The notes under the pieces: model-generated
Databases searched by the model: none
What the model was told of the DNA's origin: nothing
Seen by the model: the letters and a program-made list of their open reading frames with translations, nothing else
Part shown: piece after piece, positions 1 through 6,854 of the stretch
Layout of the letters: each line of letters opens with the position of its first letter
Position numbering within the stretch: the stretch's first letter is position 1
Position numbers and translations under genes: made by a program
Assembly: GCA_017889705.1 (NCBI GenBank)
Contig: JAGGAB010000029.1
Location: forward strand, 1 to 50,505
Reading direction: 5' to 3'
Source of the DNA: Bacillota bacterium
Lineage (GTDB): Bacteria; Bacillota; Negativicutes; Sporomusales; Sporomusaceae
DNA length: 50,505 bases

Positions 1-9
1 GTGAGAGCC

Positions 10-2847
10 ATGCAAAAGGATGTGCTCGTTATTGGCGGTGGCATTGCCGGTCTGCAGGCGGCTCTGGAATTAGCTGGGGCAGGATACCCCGTTCATTTGA
101 TTACAGATGAAGCAAATCTTGGTGGAAAATTAGTTGACTCTTCAGAAAAAGGCAGTCAGTCTGCTTGCATTTGGGGGGATCAGGTAAACATTTCCGCTTT
201 GTATTTAGGTGGCAATCTTCATGCATCCAGTACGGTGCTGGGTTCACTTATTACCCGCGCCACTAATAATCCACTTGTAACTATTTATACCAGCAGCAAG
301 TTGGTTGAATTGCAAGGGGATGTAGGTCACTTCCAGGCTACCATCAGCGATGTCCAAGCCGGCAAGCTCACCCAAAAACTTGTCGTCGGAGCGGTTATTC
401 TGGCAGCCGGTTTCAGCATGTATGACGTCTCCCAAAAAGGTGAATTAGGATACGGGTATTACAAAAATGTTGTTACCAGCTTAGAATTTGAACATCTTCT
501 ATCTGAAAGCCGCTATCGCTCAGATTGTATTAGACGTCCGTCAGACGGAAACTGTGCGGAAAAAATTGCTTTTATCCAGTGTGTGGGCTCAAGGGACGTG
601 GTGTCCAAAGGTGAATATTGCTCAGCAATTTGCTGTATGTTTACCGCTAAAGAAGCTATACTGGCTAAAGAATTTGCTCCGAAAACTGACGTCACCGTCT
701 TTTATCTTGATTTGAGGGCTTGCGGCAAAAATTTTGATACCTTTTTATCCCGGGCCCAGGAGCTAGGTACGAAATATGTACGTACCATGATTTCAGAAGT
801 TAAAGAAGATCCGGTAACTGAAAAATTATCAATTAACTATGCTGCTGCTACTAAACCGGTGCAAGAAGAGTTTGACCTGGTTGTGTTGGCTGCAGGCATT
901 CGTCCGTCTAGCCGCCTGAAAGAAACTGCGGGAATTTTAGAGTTGCCATTAAATGAATTTGGTTTTGTACAGGCAGATCCACTTGATCCTGTAATGACCA
1001 AACGTGCAGGTGTCTTTTCGGTGGGCGGCAGCCAGGGACCGCTTGATGTTCCTGAAACCATGGCACTAGCAAGTGCAGCGGCTGCGGCTACGACCAAAGC
1101 TCTTGGTAAAGGCGAAGGACGTCCAGAACGCAAACCGGTGCCGGAACGCGACATTAGTCAAGAACCACTCCGGGTTGGCGTATTTCTCTGCCAAAGTGGT
1201 TTAGCTGCCATGGGGGCTGATAGCAATGCGGTAATTGCTGCTGCCAAACAACAAGCCGATGTAACGGTTGTTGAATGTGATCAGGCAGCCTGTCAGCCTG
1301 AGGCAATAGCCAAAATAAAGAACCAGATTGCGACCCAGGGGCTTAATCGCATTGTTGTTGCTCCGTGCGTATTGAAGCATAACTTAAATCTGTTTCAGGA
1401 AACAGTACAGGCTGCGGGCTTAAACCGGATGCTTGTGGAAATGGCGGCTGTACCGGTTAAAGACTGGGCAAACAATGTCGATAAGGCTACCGGTGCGGCG
1501 ACTCAGATTACTGCGCGGGCAATCAGCGATGTTAAAACATATAAGCCGCTTAAATGGCATGCTGAGCCGGTAGTACCGCACGCGCTTATTGTCGGCGGCG
1601 GTGTCAGCGGTATGTCGGCTGCACTTGCATTAGCCGATCGCGGTTTTGGCTGCACTCTTGTTGAAAAAGATTCTGTACTGGGCGGTTATATCCGCGAGAT
1701 TACCGGCAGTTTAGAAACTGAGGATCTTAAGCAAACCGTTGCGGAACTTGAAAAGCAAGTTCAAAACAGTGATAAGATAGAGGTCTTGCTCAATTCAGAG
1801 GTTGTCGCCTTTAATGGACGTCAGGGTCATTTTGTTACCACCGTCCAAACCGGTCCGGCAAACATCCAGAAAAATGTTGAGCACGGGGTAGTTATTTTGG
1901 CTACCGGGACAACAGACTATGCTCCTACTGATTACTTATATGGTCAGGAACAACGGGTTATTACCGGCACCGAAGCTATGCGGCGTTTGGCAGAAGGTCG
2001 CCTGAGCGCTAAAGGTGATGCTACTTATGTATTTATACAATGTGTTGGTTCCCGTAATGAGGAGCATAAATACTGTAGCCGTACCTGCTGTGGTGAAACG
2101 GTATATGCCGCAACCAAGGTAAAAGAGCAGAATCCAAGTGCCAAAGTGTATGTATTATCCCGCGATATCCGTACACCCGGTTATCTTGAACTGAAATACC
2201 GTGAAGCGCGGAAAGCCGGTGTAGTGTTTATTCACTACGAAGAAGACAATAAACCGTTGCTGCAAAAAGACAGTGCCGGCACCCTCACCATGAAAGTCAA
2301 TGATCCCCAATCAGGTCTTGAGTTAAACTTAAAACCTGATCAGGTTATTTTGGCTGTTGCGCAGACTGCTTCAACAGAAGCTGCCAAACTTGCCGATACC
2401 TTCAAAATCCAGGTAAATGATGATGGGTTCCTGTCAGAGACCCACTCTAACTTTGGTACGATAGCATTCCCTGGTGGTGGCATCTTTATTACCGGTGCGG
2501 CCCATGGGCCAAAATCGGTTGTGGAATGTCTGACTCAGGCCAAAGGGGTGGCCGGTCGGGCGGCACGTATTCTGGCGCAGCCTGCTCTCATGATGGGTGG
2601 TATGGTCGCTGAAGTCGAATGGGAAAAATGTGCGGCTTGCTTAACTTGTGTACGGACTTGTCCTTACACCATTCCGCAAATTACCCGTGAGAAAAAAGAA
2701 ATGGGTGCAGCATATATTCCGCCTGCTGATTGCCGTGGTTGTGGTATGTGTGCATCAGAATGTCCGAATAAGGCTATATTTGTACATCATTACCAGGATG
2801 ATGAAGTACTGGCCCGGGTTAAGACCGCGTTAACGGAGGTGGGTTAG
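10..2847 (+). CDS. hdrA: HdrA-like electron-bifurcating flavoprotein, double HdrA fusion
   Basis: Soluble FAD/iron-sulfur subunit related to heterodisulfide reductase HdrA. It is expected to accept electrons through MvhD and pass them to the MetVF methylene-THF reductase. Seen: two HdrA-like halves in one chain. The first has an FAD-binding GGGIAGLQ near residue 10 and a Cys set at about 191, 204, 208 and 209 (CVGSRD, then YCSAICC). A middle insert spans about 385-520. The second half starts with VGGGVSGMSAA near 525 and repeats CVGSR...YCSRTCC near 680. The C-terminus carries two [4Fe-4S] motifs (CAACLTCVRTCP and CRGCGMCASECP). The ATG at 10 is chosen because it places FAD motif spacing normally and GGTGAG-like sequence precedes it; a GTG at 1 is in frame, and the true start could also lie beyond the window edge. 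It is followed after 2 nt by mvhD, as in the Moorella hdr-mvhD-metVF arrangement. hdrB and hdrC, if present, lie upstream of the window. Confidence 0.85.
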   Translation: MQKDVLVIGGGIAGLQAALELAGAGYPVHLITDEANLGGKLVDSSEKGSQSACIWGDQVNISALYLGGNLHASSTVLGSLITRATNNPLVTIYTSSKLVELQGDVGHFQATISDVQAGKLTQKLVVGAVILAAGFSMYDVSQKGELGYGYYKNVVTSLEFEHLLSESRYRSDCIRRPSDGNCAEKIAFIQCVGSRDVVSKGEYCSAICCMFTAKEAILAKEFAPKTDVTVFYLDLRACGKNFDTFLSRAQELGTKYVRTMISEVKEDPVTEKLSINYAAATKPVQEEFDLVVLAAGIRPSSRLKETAGILELPLNEFGFVQADPLDPVMTKRAGVFSVGGSQGPLDVPETMALASAAAAATTKALGKGEGRPERKPVPERDISQEPLRVGVFLCQSGLAAMGADSNAVIAAAKQQADVTVVECDQAACQPEAIAKIKNQIATQGLNRIVVAPCVLKHNLNLFQETVQAAGLNRMLVEMAAVPVKDWANNVDKATGAATQITARAISDVKTYKPLKWHAEPVVPHALIVGGGVSGMSAALALADRGFGCTLVEKDSVLGGYIREITGSLETEDLKQTVAELEKQVQNSDKIEVLLNSEVVAFNGRQGHFVTTVQTGPANIQKNVEHGVVILATGTTDYAPTDYLYGQEQRVITGTEAMRRLAEGRLSAKGDATYVFIQCVGSRNEEHKYCSRTCCGETVYAATKVKEQNPSAKVYVLSRDIRTPGYLELKYREARKAGVVFIHYEEDNKPLLQKDSAGTLTMKVNDPQSGLELNLKPDQVILAVAQTASTEAAKLADTFKIQVNDDGFLSETHSNFGTIAFPGGGIFITGAAHGPKSVVECLTQAKGVAGRAARILAQPALMMGGMVAEVEWEKCAACLTCVRTCPYTIPQITREKKEMGAAYIPPADCRGCGMCASECPNKAIFVHHYQDDEVLARVKTALTEVG

Positions 2848-2849
2848 TT

Positions 2850-3257
2850 ATGAGTGAAACTAAAGTTGTAGGCTTTGTTTGCCGCATGTGCGCGCTTATC
2901 AGCTCTGATCTTGGCCCACCAGCCGATGTTAACATTGCTGTCGAGACCGTCGAATTACCTTGTGCAGGCAAAGTAGACGGCAGATTGCTGCTAGAAGCGT
3001 TTGAAAAAGGCGCTGACGCGGTATTTGTCGCCGGTTGCCCTGAGCATGAGTGCATGAATGTAAAAGGCAGTTCCCGTGCGCGCAAGCGTTTAGATCATAT
3101 CAAAGAAATACTGGACCAAGTGGGAGTTGGCGGAGAACGTTTGGTTATGTACAACGTTTCCGGCACACAGGGTCCGCGTTTCGCCCATATCGCCCGGGAT
3201 ATGGCCGGACTGCTTGAAAAGTTAGGTCCGAGTCCGCTTAAGGCCCGGAAGGCCTAG
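2850..3257 (+). CDS. mvhD: MvhD-like [2Fe-2S] electron-transfer subunit
   Basis: Small soluble protein of the MvhD / F420-non-reducing hydrogenase delta family, which links HdrA to an electron donor. Seen: 135 residues with five cysteines at 11, 14, 38, 63 and 68 (VCRMCAL, LPCAGKVD, AGCPEHEC), the usual MvhD pattern, and the conserved EAFEKGADAVFVAGC segment. The family length of about 130-140 residues fits. The start ATG follows the hdrA stop by 2 nt, and an AACGGAGGTGGG ribosome binding site lies inside the end of hdrA, so the two are probably translationally coupled. Its position between hdrA and metV/metF suggests a HdrA-MvhD-MetVF complex (inference from the Moorella operon). The electron donor, NADH or H2-linked, cannot be told from this sequence. 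Confidence 0.85.
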   Translation: MSETKVVGFVCRMCALISSDLGPPADVNIAVETVELPCAGKVDGRLLLEAFEKGADAVFVAGCPEHECMNVKGSSRARKRLDHIKEILDQVGVGGERLVMYNVSGTQGPRFAHIARDMAGLLEKLGPSPLKARKA

Positions 3258-3278
3258 AAAGGAGACGAGTCAAGCGAT

Positions 3279-3332
3279 ATGATAGTTGCGGCCAAAAAGA
3301 AACCGATATTTTGGCCAGTGCCCTTCGTATGA
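3279..3332 (+). other. Out-of-frame remnant of the metV N-terminus
   Basis: An ATG at 3279 downstream of an AAGGAG site encodes MIVAAKKKP, which resembles the start of MetV family proteins as I remember them. The reading frame then leaves the MetV body and stops at 3330-3332. The conserved MetV body resumes in the -1 frame from about 3293 (GQKETDILASALR). The intervening part expected in the family, about 30 residues with a Cys-containing GCGTC-like motif, is absent. This looks like a short deletion plus frameshift, or an assembly error. Confidence 0.55.
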
Positions 3333-3847
3333 AGATGGAAGTTGACGGTCAGCCTACGCAAATCGAAACCGCTACCTATGAACGCCAGTGTGATCCTGAA
3401 TATGCAGTTAGGTTTAAAGAGCATCTCCAGGACGTAGATGTTGTTGTGTCCATGGCCTGTGGTGTTGGTGTGCAGTTTATGGCCGAGAATTATCCGGAAA
3501 TTATCTTTGTTCCTGGGCAAAATACCAAATTTGCCGGTGCTGCCATTGAGCATGGCATCTGGGAAGAACGCTGTATGCTTTGCGGTGAATGTGTTCTGGC
3601 AAAAACCGGTGGTGTTTGTCCGGTTATCCGCTGTTCCAAGAGTCTAATGAACGGACCATGTGGTGGTTCGCAAAACGGAGTATGTGAAATCAGCAAAGAT
3701 ACTCCCTGCGCATGGCAGCTAATTTATGACCGCCTCAAAGGCCAAGGACGTCTGGATATGATGACAGCGGTAATTCCTGCTAAAGACTGGTCGAAAAACA
3801 GAGACGGCGGTCCCCGCAAAATTGTGAGGGAGGATGTACGGTTATGA
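3311..3847 (+). CDS. metV: MetV, iron-sulfur/zinc subunit of methylene-THF reductase (5' end disrupted)
   Basis: Partner of MetF in acetogen-type methylenetetrahydrofolate reductase (MTHFR C-terminal-domain family). The iron-sulfur protein feeds electrons to the MetF flavin. Seen: the body is intact, with ERQCDPE, SMACGVGVQ, a Cys-rich stretch RCMLCGECVLAKTGGVCPV, then MNGPCGGSQNG and TPCAWQLIYDRL, and a normal C-terminus PAKDW. The stop overlaps the metF ATG by 4 nt (ATGA). The start given is an in-frame TTG with no ribosome binding site; it is only the first usable codon and is unlikely to be the ancestral start. The true N-terminus appears at 3279 in another frame, and its cysteine-containing segment is missing. 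The gene may be non-functional, may be N-terminally truncated, or may be an assembly artefact. Confidence 0.7.
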   Translation: MASALRMKMEVDGQPTQIETATYERQCDPEYAVRFKEHLQDVDVVVSMACGVGVQFMAENYPEIIFVPGQNTKFAGAAIEHGIWEERCMLCGECVLAKTGGVCPVIRCSKSLMNGPCGGSQNGVCEISKDTPCAWQLIYDRLKGQGRLDMMTAVIPAKDWSKNRDGGPRKIVREDVRL

Positions 3848-4797
3848 GCGAAGTAGCTAATGATAAACAAGCTGTTTTAAAAACAGACAGCAACCTGGAA
3901 AAACTGTACTCTCTGGGTCATTTTGTGGTGACAGGCGAGCTTGGCCCGCCCCAGCATTCTAACGGTCATGAATTAGAACATCATGCCCATGAGCTAAAAG
4001 ATATTGTGGATGGTTTTAACCTTACTGATAATCAAACTGCGATTGTGCGGTTATCCAGTATTGCTGCCGGCGTGCATGTAATGAAGGGGGGCGGCACTCC
4101 CATTATCCAGATGACTTGTCGTGACCGCAACCGCATTGCCATGCAAAGCGATTTGCTGGGTGCCTATAGCTTAGGTATTCGCGATGTTTTGTGCTTAAGC
4201 GGTGACCATCAGTCTTTTGGCAATCACCCAACAAGTAAAAATGTGTATGATGTTGACTCTGTGCAGTTGATTAACATGGTCAAAAAAATGCGCGATGATA
4301 AAAAACTGCTATCAGATGCACCGATTAAGACTGATGAGCCGAAATTTTTCATTGGTGCCGTAGAAAATCCTTTCGGCGATCCGTTTGAATTTAGGGCCAT
4401 TCGTCTTGAAAAGAAAGTAAATGCAGGTGCCGATTTCATTCAAACCCAGGCGATTTTTGATGTTGAGAAATTTGCCCGGTTTATGGAAATGGTAGTAGCC
4501 CGGGGTATTCATGAAAGAACCAAGATTACTGCTGGCATTCTGCCGGTCCGTTCGGTAAAAGCATTGCAGTACATGAAGAAGGACGTTGCCGGTATGGAAA
4601 TACCCGACTCCTTAGTTGAACGTATGCAAAAGTGCGAGGATCCGAAAAAAGAAGGTATTCAAGTAGCTATTGAATTGTGCAATCAGCTCAAGAAAATCCC
4701 GGGGGTAGCCGGTATTCATATTATGCCTGTCGGCTGGGAAGCTGCCTTGCCGGAAATTGTTAAAGGCGCCGGTTTCTTGCCGCGCCCGAAAGTTTAA
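3844..4797 (+). CDS. metF: Methylenetetrahydrofolate reductase catalytic subunit MetF
   Basis: Flavin TIM-barrel enzyme that reduces 5,10-methylene-THF to 5-methyl-THF in the methyl branch of the Wood-Ljungdahl pathway. Seen: 317 residues, close to the family's usual ~300. TGELGPPQ near the N-terminus carries the conserved catalytic Glu region. DNQTAIVRLSS, TCRDRNRIAMQSDLLGA and GIRDVLCLSGDH follow, then GAVENPFGD and ADFIQTQAIFD, all typical of MetF. The ATG overlaps the metV stop by 4 nt, so translation is coupled. As the last gene of the hdrA-mvhD-metV-metF run it is probably the terminal acceptor of that electron chain; the redox partner is inferred from the operon. No full Rho-independent terminator follows, only a hairpin at 4864-4894. 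Confidence 0.93.
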   Translation: MSEVANDKQAVLKTDSNLEKLYSLGHFVVTGELGPPQHSNGHELEHHAHELKDIVDGFNLTDNQTAIVRLSSIAAGVHVMKGGGTPIIQMTCRDRNRIAMQSDLLGAYSLGIRDVLCLSGDHQSFGNHPTSKNVYDVDSVQLINMVKKMRDDKKLLSDAPIKTDEPKFFIGAVENPFGDPFEFRAIRLEKKVNAGADFIQTQAIFDVEKFARFMEMVVARGIHERTKITAGILPVRSVKALQYMKKDVAGMEIPDSLVERMQKCEDPKKEGIQVAIELCNQLKKIPGVAGIHIMPVGWEAALPEIVKGAGFLPRPKV

Positions 4798-4863
4798 TAA
4801 TAAAACATCCCCATCATCTGGCTAAGCATTGGTTTATTGAAGGATTAGCTCAGGGAGAAGCAT

Positions 4864-4894
4864 AGGGTCAGTCTGGCAGTATGTCACTGACCCT
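4864..4894 (+). terminator. Hairpin downstream of metF, possible weak terminator
   Basis: A perfect 9-bp inverted repeat (AGGGTCAGT / ACTGACCCT) with a 13-nt loop lies about 70 nt after the metF stop. No T-run follows, so it may be a Rho-dependent end, an mRNA stabiliser or an operator. It is the only strong structure in the 4798-5038 gap besides the Rex-like box. Confidence 0.4.
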
Positions 4895-4922
4895 AAGTTC
4901 TATCTTATTGACACAACCAAAA

Positions 4923-4940
4923 TTGAGCAAATTTTCACAA
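4923..4940. promoter_or_regulatory. Candidate Rex operator upstream of hydCBA
   Basis: TTGAGCAAATTTTCACAA is an 18-nt near-palindrome. Its right half TTCACAA matches the known Rex consensus (TTGTKAA-N4-TTMACAA), and its left half keeps TTG and the final A. A TTGACA hexamer lies at 4908-4913 just upstream, although I see no good -10 at normal spacing. A rex gene is present in the window (42224). The binding role is inferred. Confidence 0.45.
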
Positions 4941-5038
4941 ATATACTGTGTTCAATGACATACCATTCGTCACGATCCTTTAGTGTGCTATGCTTTCTTG
5001 ATAATGCAAGATGGCAAAGAAAGGGTGAGATAACAAGA

Positions 5039-5563
5039 ATGTGTTGTTCAAAAGTCACAAAAGACCAGGCATTAGAAACCATTCAACAATATGAGCAAGT
5101 AAAGGCGATTATCAACAAATATAACAAAGAAAAAGAACAGCTGTTATCGATATTGCTGGATATCCAATGTGCGTCTGGCGAAAATTATGTAGCCGAAGAA
5201 TGGGCGGAAATCGTAGCGAAAGAATTGGATTTGCCTGTTAGTAAAGTGCATGATGTATTAACCTTCTATGCAATGTTCAGCATTAAACCACAAGGTAAAT
5301 ATGTAATTGAGATTTGTAAGAGTACTCCCTGCCATGTCACCAAAGCAGACGCAGTAGTAAAAATGTTTGAAGAAGTATTAGGAATAGGCCTAGGCCAGAC
5401 CACACCAGACAAACTATTTACCTTGATGCACACCAACTGTGTTGGCGCTTGTGATATTGGCCCGGTAGCCAAGATTGGCGAAGAGGTCTATGGTAACCTG
5501 ACAGCAGCTAAGGTAGCTGAAATTGTTACTAGTTACCGGGGGGTGTCCTCATGTCAAAAATAA
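5039..5563 (+). CDS. hydC: HydC1, NuoE-like [2Fe-2S] subunit of [FeFe]-hydrogenase
   Basis: Thioredoxin-fold [2Fe-2S] subunit (NuoE / 24-kDa family) of a multimeric NAD-linked [FeFe]-hydrogenase. Seen: 174 residues, with cluster cysteines at 93, 98, 134 and 138 (CKSTPCHV and CVGACDIGP) and the family's LTFYAMF segment before them. Starts further upstream are open in frame, but the ATG at 5039 (MCCSKVTKD) follows AAGGGTGAG and gives the normal family length. The N-terminal MCC is unusual. The stop overlaps hydB1 by 13 nt. The gene heads the hydC-hydB-hydA order also used by the second hydrogenase in the window. A Rex-like box lies about 100 nt upstream. Confidence 0.9.
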   Translation: MCCSKVTKDQALETIQQYEQVKAIINKYNKEKEQLLSILLDIQCASGENYVAEEWAEIVAKELDLPVSKVHDVLTFYAMFSIKPQGKYVIEICKSTPCHVTKADAVVKMFEEVLGIGLGQTTPDKLFTLMHTNCVGACDIGPVAKIGEEVYGNLTAAKVAEIVTSYRGVSSCQK

Positions 5564-6852
5564 AGACATTAATATCAGCCAACTGTGGCGTAAATAGACC
5601 TGATTCCGTAGAAGAATACGTGAAAGCAGGCGGCTACCAGGGTCTTAGAAAAGCTTTCACCATGAAACCCGAAGAGATCATCGAAGAAGTAAAGAAAGCT
5701 AAACTGCTGGGACGCGGCGGTGCGGCCTATCCGGCAGGTTCCAAATGGGAACAACTCTTGGAAATCCCTGAATTCCCTAAATATATCGTAATCAACGCCG
5801 ATGAAGGCGAGCCAGGAACCTTCAAAGACAAAATCCTGCTCGGACAGGACCCACTCCGGGTAATCGAAGGCATGACAATAGCCGGTTATGTATTTAATTC
5901 CCATGACGGCTATATCTACATCCGCGGCGAATACCGTGCCATCCAAAAAGTATTCCAAAGTGCCATCGATAATGCCGTAAAAGCCGGCTATCTTGGCAAA
6001 AACATCCAAGGTACCAACTTCGAATTTAATATTCATATCATGACAGGTGCCGGTGCTTATGTTTGCGGCGAAAACTCGGCGCTCCTTAACTCCATTGAAG
6101 GAAAAGCCGGCCGTCCGCGGATCAAACCGCCTCATTTGGCAGAAGTCGGCTTATTCTTAATGCCGACACTGGTAAACAATGTCGAAACCATAGCGACAAT
6201 CCCCACCATCGTACTGGAAGGCGGCGACCAATACCTAAGCTATGGTACTAAAGACAGCGGCGGTACCAAGCTTATTTGTTTGTCCGGTAACGTCGTAAAC
6301 CGCGGTGTCTACGAAATTCCTTTTGGCGTAAGCTTAAAAGACTGTATTTATGACCCCGAATTAGGCGGCGGCATCCCCAACGGCAAAAAACTCAAATTCG
6401 TTCACTTAGGCGGTCAATCCGGTCCTATCGGCGCTCCGGCTCAGCTTGATACCGAATACTGCTACAAAGCCCTCAGAAATGCCGGTTTGACTGTTGGTTC
6501 AGGCGCTATTGTTGTTATGGACGAAGATGTTTGCGTCATCGACTACCTTAAAGGTGTAACCGAATTCTTTATTCACGAATCCTGCGGTAAATGCACTCCC
6601 TGCCGGGAAGGCAACAAGCAGATCTATACCATACTGTGCAAACTCTCCGATGGCGAAGCCACCGAAGAAGACATGGCTGTCTTAAAGCAGCTCATCAACA
6701 CCATGACCAATGCATCTTTCTGCGGTCTGGGGCAATCGGCAGCCGTAGCACTAAACACCTGCTGGAAACTCTTCAAAGATGAATTTAACGATCACCTAAA
6801 CAAGAAATGTCTGGCAAAAGTCTGCTTTACTGAACAGGAAAGAGGTGAGTAG
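5551..6852 (+). CDS. hydB: HydB1, NuoF-like NADH-binding subunit of [FeFe]-hydrogenase
   Basis: Flavoprotein that binds FMN, NAD(H) and one [4Fe-4S] cluster. Seen: GRGGAAYPAG (54-63) and NADEGEPGTFKD for FMN/NADH, GAYVCGENSALLNSIEG for nucleotide binding, an SLBB-like middle, and the N3-type cluster ligands C345, C348, C351 and C391 (ESCGKCTPCREG and FCGLG). At 433 residues it is the plain NuoF core. It lacks both the N-terminal thioredoxin-like [2Fe-2S] domain and the C-terminal 2x[4Fe-4S] extension seen in the second HydB (38417-40207). It overlaps hydC1 by 13 nt and is followed by hydA1 after 2 nt. Codons end in C more often than in most neighbours. Confidence 0.92.
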   Translation: MSKIKTLISANCGVNRPDSVEEYVKAGGYQGLRKAFTMKPEEIIEEVKKAKLLGRGGAAYPAGSKWEQLLEIPEFPKYIVINADEGEPGTFKDKILLGQDPLRVIEGMTIAGYVFNSHDGYIYIRGEYRAIQKVFQSAIDNAVKAGYLGKNIQGTNFEFNIHIMTGAGAYVCGENSALLNSIEGKAGRPRIKPPHLAEVGLFLMPTLVNNVETIATIPTIVLEGGDQYLSYGTKDSGGTKLICLSGNVVNRGVYEIPFGVSLKDCIYDPELGGGIPNGKKLKFVHLGGQSGPIGAPAQLDTEYCYKALRNAGLTVGSGAIVVMDEDVCVIDYLKGVTEFFIHESCGKCTPCREGNKQIYTILCKLSDGEATEEDMAVLKQLINTMTNASFCGLGQSAAVALNTCWKLFKDEFNDHLNKKCLAKVCFTEQERGE

Positions 6853-6854
6853 TA

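Noticed and set aside
3291..3302. Programmed -1 frameshift at the CCAAAAAGAAA run in metV
   Set aside because: The run is not a proper X-XXY-YYZ heptamer in the starting frame, and a shift would still not restore the missing Cys-containing segment. Deletion or assembly error is simpler.
4842..4858. tRNA-like string GGATTAGCTCAGGGAGA
   Set aside because: It resembles a D-arm by chance; no acceptor, anticodon or T-arm can be formed around it.
4908..4947. Promoter for hydCBA using TTGACA (4908) and TATACT (4942)
   Set aside because: The spacing of 28 nt is too long, and no acceptable -10 lies 16-19 nt from the TTGACA, so I did not annotate a promoter here.
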